Shown here piece by piece: positions 44,593 to 48,864 of a stretch of 48,864 bases of DNA. Both the position numbers and the translations under genes were made by a program. Below the pieces are notes generated by a model. The model saw only the letters and a program-made list of their open reading frames with translations, had not been told where the DNA came from and did not search any database. This DNA comes from Pseudomonas sp. GM49 (GTDB lineage: Bacteria; Pseudomonadota; Gammaproteobacteria; Pseudomonadales; Pseudomonadaceae), in contig NZ_AKJL01000032.1 of assembly GCF_000282355.1 (NCBI RefSeq), positions 1 through 48,864 of the forward strand, given 5' to 3'. The stretch's first letter is position 1; each line of letters opens with the position of its first letter.

Positions 44593-45972
44593 ATGAAACA
44601 GCCCAAAGTGAATTTCTACAACCTGGCGTGGCGCTGGCATTTCTATGCCGGATTGTTCGTTGCGCCATTCATGGTGATGCTGGCCCTGACCGGCACCATT
44701 TATCTGTTCAAACCGCAGCTCGATTCGCTGATGTACAGCAGCCTGCTCAACGTCCCGGCCGGTCATCACACCGTCCCGGCCGACGACCTGCTCAAGCGTG
44801 TGAAAGACGCGTATCCCCAAGCAACGATCAAGCAGTACCTGCCACCGGCCAACGCCGAACGCAGCGCCCAGTTTGTCGTGCTCAATGGCGGCAACGAGCT
44901 GAATGTATTTGTCGACCCGTACCACGGCGACATCCTCGGCGAGCAAGACGCCAAGAACAATCTGCAAGCCATAGCACGCGCGATTCACGGCGAGCTGATG
45001 ATCGGCACGGTTGGCGATCGGCTGATCGAACTGGCCGCCGGTTGGGGCGTGGTGCTGGTGGTGTCCGGCATTTTCCTGTGGTGGCCGCGCGGTCAGGCGG
45101 CAGGCATTTTGTGGCCGCGCCTGAACAGTCGCGGGCGCGTATTGTGGCGTGACCTGCACGCGGTCACCGGGTTCTGGGGCGCGTCCCTGCTGCTGGTGAT
45201 GCTGCTCAGCGGCATGACCTGGACCGGGTTCTGGGGCCAGCAGTACGCGGCGGTATGGAACGTCTTTCCGGCGACGATGTGGGATGACGTGCCGAAGTCC
45301 GATGTCGAAGCGCGCAGCCTCAACACCGCGACCCGCCAGACCGTGCCATGGGCCATGGAAAATACGCCGATGCCGATGTCCGGCGACCATGCCGAACACA
45401 TGGCCCACGACGGTGCGCACGCCGGCCCGGCAACGCCGACTATCAGCCTGCAAGACGTACAAAACATCGCCACGCAGAGTAAGGTCGAACCGGGCTACAG
45501 CATCACTTTGCCGAAATCCGCGACCGGCGTGTTCACCATCTCGGTGTTCGCCGACGACCCGCGTAATGACGCCACGTTGCACATCGATCAATACACCGGC
45601 AAGGTTCTGGCCGACGTCCGTTTCGAGCACTACGGCAGCGTCGCCCGCGCCACGGAAATCGGCGTGATGCTGCACGAAGGCAAAATGTTCGGCACGCTCA
45701 ATCAGATCATCGTGTTGCTGATCTGCCTGATGATCCTGCTCAGCGCGGTCAGCGGCGTGGTGATCTGGTGGAAGCGTCGCCCGCAAGGAAAACTCGGCGT
45801 GCCGCCGCTGCGTCACGACCTGCCGAAATGGAAAACCGCCATGGTGATCATGTTCGCCCTGGCGGTGGCCTTCCCATTGGTGGGCGCTTCGCTGGTGGTG
45901 GTGTGGGTGCTGGATCGTGTGCTGCTGTCGCGTTTTACCCGGCAGACTGAGTCGGCTTCATCTTCATCTTGA
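44593..45972 (+). CDS. PepSY-associated membrane protein of the copper locus
   Basis: The 459-residue inner-membrane protein has the PepSY_TM layout: first helix AGLFVAPFMVMLALTGTIYLF, a periplasmic PepSY region, helices at LAAGWGVVLVVSGIFLWWP and LHAVTGFWGASLLLVMLLSG, a large second periplasmic region, and helices near the end. Conserved His residues (WRWHFYAG, DLHAVTG) resemble those that bind haem in related reductases. Residues 255-278 form a Met/His-rich loop (ENTPMPMSGDHAEHMAHDG), a likely copper ligand patch. It follows oprC, as in PAO1 (PA3790-PA3789). ATG 44593 is preferred over GTG 44590, with GGAG 8 nt upstream. Confidence 0.85.
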   Translation: MKQPKVNFYNLAWRWHFYAGLFVAPFMVMLALTGTIYLFKPQLDSLMYSSLLNVPAGHHTVPADDLLKRVKDAYPQATIKQYLPPANAERSAQFVVLNGGNELNVFVDPYHGDILGEQDAKNNLQAIARAIHGELMIGTVGDRLIELAAGWGVVLVVSGIFLWWPRGQAAGILWPRLNSRGRVLWRDLHAVTGFWGASLLLVMLLSGMTWTGFWGQQYAAVWNVFPATMWDDVPKSDVEARSLNTATRQTVPWAMENTPMPMSGDHAEHMAHDGAHAGPATPTISLQDVQNIATQSKVEPGYSITLPKSATGVFTISVFADDPRNDATLHIDQYTGKVLADVRFEHYGSVARATEIGVMLHEGKMFGTLNQIIVLLICLMILLSAVSGVVIWWKRRPQGKLGVPPLRHDLPKWKTAMVIMFALAVAFPLVGASLVVVWVLDRVLLSRFTRQTESASSSS

Positions 45973-46030
45973 AACAGGCGAGATGCGCGGGGCGAAAGGC
46001 ACTGTAAACTCCCCGCGTATCTCCTCAGCC

Positions 46031-46100
46031 CCATCGCGAGCAAGCTCGCTCCCACAGGGATTGCATAAGACCTGTGGGAGCGAGCTTGCTCGCGATGGGG
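46031..46100. repeat. REP pair in reversed order, spacer 13 bp
   Basis: The complement copy (46031-46057) comes first, then the forward copy (46071-46100), upstream of the ABC importer. Order and short spacer match only the pair at 15496-15561. Confidence 0.9.
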
Positions 46101-46128
46101 CCCTTGGCATCACCTCAAGAGCCACTGC

Positions 46129-46917
46129 ATGACCTCGCTGAACCTCGCAAACATTTCCTGGACGCCCTTGGGTCACGGCCATTGCCACCACCAATTCCAG
46201 CTGCGTGATGCCTCTGTGCACGTGGCCGCCGGTGAATTCGTCGGGCTGATCGGTCCCAACGGCAGTGGCAAGACCAGCCTGTTGCGTTGTGCCTGGCGCT
46301 TCAGCAAACCGGAAAGCGGCGAGGTCAGGCTTGATCATCAGAATGTCTGGAAGCAATCCTCGCGCTGGTGCGCGCAACGCATCGCCGTGGTGTTGCAGGA
46401 GTTCCCGGATACCTTCGGCCTGACCGTCTTTGAGGTGGTCGCCATGGGCCGCACGCCGCACAAAGGCTTGTTCGATGGCGACACGCTTGAAGACTCGAAT
46501 CTCATCAATCAAGCCCTGGCGTCGGTCGGTCTCGAGGGGTTCGAAGACCACGGGTTCGCCACCCTCTCCGGTGGCGAAAAACAGCGGGTCATCCTCGCCC
46601 GCGCCCTGGCCCAGCAGCCACAGTTGCTGATCCTCGACGAGCCGACCAACCACCTCGACCCGCGCTATCAGCTTGAGCTTTTGAAGTTGGTCAAGCGCCT
46701 GGACATCGGCACCCTGGCGAGCATCCACGACCTCAATCTGGCTGCGGCTTTTTGTGATCGGCTGTACGTGATCAACCACGGCCGCATCGTCGCCAGCGGC
46801 ACGCCGAAAGAAGTCCTGACGGCTGCGCTGCTGCGCAATGTGTTCGGCGTCGAAGCCCTGATCGATGAGCATCCCTTGCACGGCTACCCACGAATCACCT
46901 GGATAACCCAACCATGA
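46129..46917 (+). CDS. ABC importer ATP-binding protein (FecE/BtuD type)
   Basis: The 262-residue ATPase has Walker A GPNGSGKT (42-49), a Q-loop near VVLQEFPDTFG, signature LSGGEKQRV (about 146-154), Walker B LLILDEPTNHLD, and the switch His in SIHDLNLAAAF. Its sequence type is that of iron-chelate and cobalamin importers. An unusual His/Cys cluster (GHGHCHHQF) lies at 15-23, in the first strand region. Its stop overlaps the binding protein gene (ATGA). As I recall, PAO1 keeps homologues (PA2912-PA2914) next to its cob genes, which favours a corrinoid or a related metal chelate, but the substrate is not known. Confidence 0.9.
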   Translation: MTSLNLANISWTPLGHGHCHHQFQLRDASVHVAAGEFVGLIGPNGSGKTSLLRCAWRFSKPESGEVRLDHQNVWKQSSRWCAQRIAVVLQEFPDTFGLTVFEVVAMGRTPHKGLFDGDTLEDSNLINQALASVGLEGFEDHGFATLSGGEKQRVILARALAQQPQLLILDEPTNHLDPRYQLELLKLVKRLDIGTLASIHDLNLAAAFCDRLYVINHGRIVASGTPKEVLTAALLRNVFGVEALIDEHPLHGYPRITWITQP

Positions 46918-47873
46918 CTTTGCGTTCCCTGCTGCGCTGCAGCCTCTCCCTCGCGATGCTGTCGGGCAGCGCCCAGGCGTTTGCCGAAGCCACCCGTTAC
47001 CCGCTGACGATCCACAGTTGCGACCGTGAAGTGACCTTCAGGCAGGCACCGCAACACGCCCTCAGCCACGACATCAATATGACCCAGATGATGCTCGCCC
47101 TCGGCCTCAAGCCACGAATGGCCGGCTATAGCGGCGTCAGTGGCTGGAAGGCCGTGACACCCGACATGCAATCGCTGCTCGATGGCCTGCCGGAGCTGGC
47201 GGCCAAGTACCCGTCGGTGGAAACCCTGCTCAATGCCAACGTCGATTTCTTCTTCGCCGGATGGGACTACGGCATGCGCGTCGGCGGCGACCTCACGCCG
47301 CAAACCCTGCAACCGCTGGGCATCAATGTGTATGAGCTGAGCGAGTCCTGCGCCTTCGTGATGAAGCGCCCGCCGGCCAGCCTCGAAGACACCTACAACG
47401 ACCTGCGTAACCTCGGCAGGATCTTCGACGTGCAGGACCGTGCCAATGCCCTGATCGCCAACATGCAGGCGCAAGTGGCGGACATTCGCAAAGACCTGCC
47501 CGCGGCAAAACCACGGGTCTTCCTGTACGACAGCGGCGAAGACCGGGCCATGACCTCAGGCCGCCTGGGCATGCCGCAAGCGCTGATCGATGCCGCTGGC
47601 GGGCGCAATATCCTGGAGGATGTCGACGCGAGCTGGACCCGGGTCAACTGGGAGAACGTAGTCGAGCGCAATCCGCAGGTGATCGTGATCGTCGACTACA
47701 GCGAAATCACCGCCGAACAGAAGATTCAATTCCTGCTGGACAACAAAGCCCTGCAATCGGTGGACGCAATCAGGAACCGGCGCTTCATCGTCATCCCGTA
47801 CGTGCAGGCCACGCCGGGGATCGACAATGTGCTGGCGGTCGCAACCCTGGCCAAGGGTTTCCACGGCGAATGA
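46914..47873 (+). CDS. ABC importer periplasmic substrate-binding protein (BtuF/FecB type)
   Basis: The 319-residue protein has a signal peptide (MTLRSLLRCSLSLAMLSGSA, cleaved near QAFA). It has two lobes of the TroA/BtuF class joined by a long helix (SLEDTYNDLRNLGRIFDVQD). It has no lipobox, so it is free in the periplasm. Landmarks are PLTIHSCDREVTFRQAPQHA at the start, LSHDINMTQMMLALGLKPRM, VDFFFAGWDYGMRVGG, and ASWTRVNWENVVERNPQVIV. Substrate may be cobalamin, a precursor or a ferric siderophore; sequence alone does not decide. It overlaps both neighbours by 4 bp, in one ABC operon. Confidence 0.88.
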   Translation: MTLRSLLRCSLSLAMLSGSAQAFAEATRYPLTIHSCDREVTFRQAPQHALSHDINMTQMMLALGLKPRMAGYSGVSGWKAVTPDMQSLLDGLPELAAKYPSVETLLNANVDFFFAGWDYGMRVGGDLTPQTLQPLGINVYELSESCAFVMKRPPASLEDTYNDLRNLGRIFDVQDRANALIANMQAQVADIRKDLPAAKPRVFLYDSGEDRAMTSGRLGMPQALIDAAGGRNILEDVDASWTRVNWENVVERNPQVIVIVDYSEITAEQKIQFLLDNKALQSVDAIRNRRFIVIPYVQATPGIDNVLAVATLAKGFHGE

Positions 47874-48864
47874 TCAACCGTCGCTATGCCCTGTTACTGA
47901 TCGCCCTCGGTGCGCTGTTGCTGGTGTCGTGCGTGGTGTCCCTGGGTTTCGGCCCGGCGCGGGTGCCGGTGGACGTGGTGTGGCGCATCCTGTTGCACAA
48001 ACTGTTCGGCTTCGGTGTACCGGACTGGAGTCCTGGGCAGGAACATATCGTCTGGCTGATCCGCATTCCGCGCATGCTGCTTGGCGCGTTGGTAGGCGCC
48101 GGGCTGGCACTGATCGGCGCGGTGCTGCAAGCGGTGACGCGCAACCCGTTGGCCGACCCGCACTTGCTCGGCGTCACGTCCGGCGCGACATTGGGCGCGG
48201 TGATCGTGGTGCTGCATGTGGGAGAAATCGTTGGCCTGCTGACCTTGCCGATCGCGGCATTTATCGGTGCATTGCTGAGCATGCTGGTGGTGCTGATGAT
48301 CGCCAACCGCAACGGTCGACTCGACAGTGACCGCTTGCTGCTGTGTGGTGTGGCGGTGTCGTTCGTGATGATGGCGATTGCCAATTTGCTGCTGTTTCTC
48401 GGCGATCATCGAGCCAGTTCGGCGGTGATGTTCTGGATGCTCGGCGGACTTGGGCTGGCACGCTGGGAACTGCTGGCGGTGCCGACAGCCAGTGTACTGC
48501 TCGGACTGATTTTGCTGCTGGGCATGGCGCGACCGCTGAATGCGCTGATGGCCGGCGAACAGACCGCGGTGACCCTGGGCCTGAATGCGCGCACCGTGCG
48601 TCTGCGGGTGTTTTTGATTGCGTCGTTGATGACCGGAGTGCTGGTGTCGATCAGCGGCTCGATCGGTTTTGTCGGGCTGATGGTGCCGCATATTGCGCGA
48701 CGTCTGGTCGGGGCTGAACACCGAAGATTGCTGCCGGTGTGCGTGCTGCTCGGCAGCGTGTTTCTGGTTTGGGTCGACGTCGCCGCCCGGACAATGATCG
48801 CTCCGGAAGACCTTCCCATCGGCGTCGCCACCGCCGCAATTGGCGGCTTGTTCTTTATCGGCTT
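47870..48864 (+). CDS. ABC importer permease, FecCD/BtuC family (partial, cut by window end)
   Basis: The frame is open from ATG 47870 (MINRRYALLLIALGALLLVS) to the window end, about 331 residues, so only a few C-terminal residues are missing for a family of about 330-350. Family motifs are present: LIRIPRMLLGALVGAGLALI, GAVLQAVTRNPLADPHLLGV, the ATPase-coupling loop SGSIGFVGLMVPHIARRLVG, and LPIGVATAAIGGLFFIG at the end. It has about ten membrane helices. The start overlaps the binding protein stop (ATGA). Confidence 0.93.
   Translation, partial: MINRRYALLLIALGALLLVSCVVSLGFGPARVPVDVVWRILLHKLFGFGVPDWSPGQEHIVWLIRIPRMLLGALVGAGLALIGAVLQAVTRNPLADPHLLGVTSGATLGAVIVVLHVGEIVGLLTLPIAAFIGALLSMLVVLMIANRNGRLDSDRLLLCGVAVSFVMMAIANLLLFLGDHRASSAVMFWMLGGLGLARWELLAVPTASVLLGLILLLGMARPLNALMAGEQTAVTLGLNARTVRLRVFLIASLMTGVLVSISGSIGFVGLMVPHIARRLVGAEHRRLLPVCVLLGSVFLVWVDVAARTMIAPEDLPIGVATAAIGGLFFIG

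Noticed and set aside
2504..46100. Repeated GTGGGAGCGAGC units as a CRISPR array
   Set aside because: They are scattered singly or as inverted pairs between genes, not regularly spaced direct repeats; no cas genes are present.
45973..46128. Possible cobalamin riboswitch before the ABC importer
   Set aside because: The gap is almost entirely a REP pair; no riboswitch core is visible.

Overview
The window reads as chromosomal DNA of a fluorescent-group Pseudomonas (P. fluorescens lineage). GC and codon use are high and even, and nine intergenic sites carry the REP sequence typical of that group (GTGGGAGCGAGCTTGCTCGC and its complement). From my knowledge of P. aeruginosa PAO1, the order speA, yciH/sui1, nudix, DUF2333, gcbA, ctpL, dsbD, aroQ, accB, accC, prmA, DUF3426, dusB, fis, purH, purD, retS matches PA4839-PA4856. 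The block cobJ-cobI-cobH-cobG / cobL-cbiD-cobK and an ABC importer resembles PA2903-PA2914. I ran no database search, so these parallels are recollection.

Layout. (1) 1-2421, minus: mazG-like pyrophosphohydrolase, tRNA methyltransferase cmoM and two DUF4136 lipoproteins. (2) 2695-4499, plus: a small membrane protein and a MATE transporter. (3) 4539-6655, minus: a two-gene type VI secretion island (short vgrG plus DUF4123 adaptor) with no effector gene. (4) 6887-11334, minus: speA, sui1/yciH, a YfcD-type Nudix hydrolase and a DUF2333 protein. A possible 86-bp inverted-repeat element sits between speA and sui1. (5) 11818-30507, plus: conserved core block of diguanylate cyclase gcbA, a CtpL-like chemoreceptor, dsbD, aroQ, accB-accC, prmA, a zinc-ribbon/DUF3426 protein, dusB-fis, purH, purD, retS and a MarC protein. 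(6) 30592-32114, minus: two adjacent, mutually related genes of unknown function. (7) 32322-39880: cobalamin corrin-ring genes in two divergent operons, cobG-cobH-cobI-cbiG/cobJ (minus) and cobL-cbiD-cobK (plus). (8) 40082-40678: HI1419/HI1420-type toxin-antitoxin pair. (9) 40779-45972: copper locus (DUF2946, PCu(A)C, DUF2946, OprC-type TonB receptor, PepSY membrane protein). (10) 46129-48864: FecCD/BtuCDF-type ABC importer, with the permease cut by the window end.

How the parts fit. The core block mixes housekeeping (fatty acid, shikimate, purine, tRNA and ribosome modification) with two surface-lifestyle regulators. GcbA makes c-di-GMP, and RetS is the hybrid sensor that antagonises GacS/GacA and represses biofilm and T6SS in P. 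aeruginosa. The cob genes form a hybrid route: the oxygen-dependent CobG works alongside anaerobic-type CbiG and CbiD, with no cobF in the window. The copper locus carries clear copper ligands: the exact PCu(A)C motif, an OprC CxxxM...HxM pair with the expected spacing, and Met/His/Cys-rich stretches in three other proteins.

The least explained part is the paralogous pair at 30592-32114. Next in interest are the effector-less short VgrG island, the inverted-repeat element at 8934-9019, and two REP pairs (15496 and 46031) with reversed order and short spacers.
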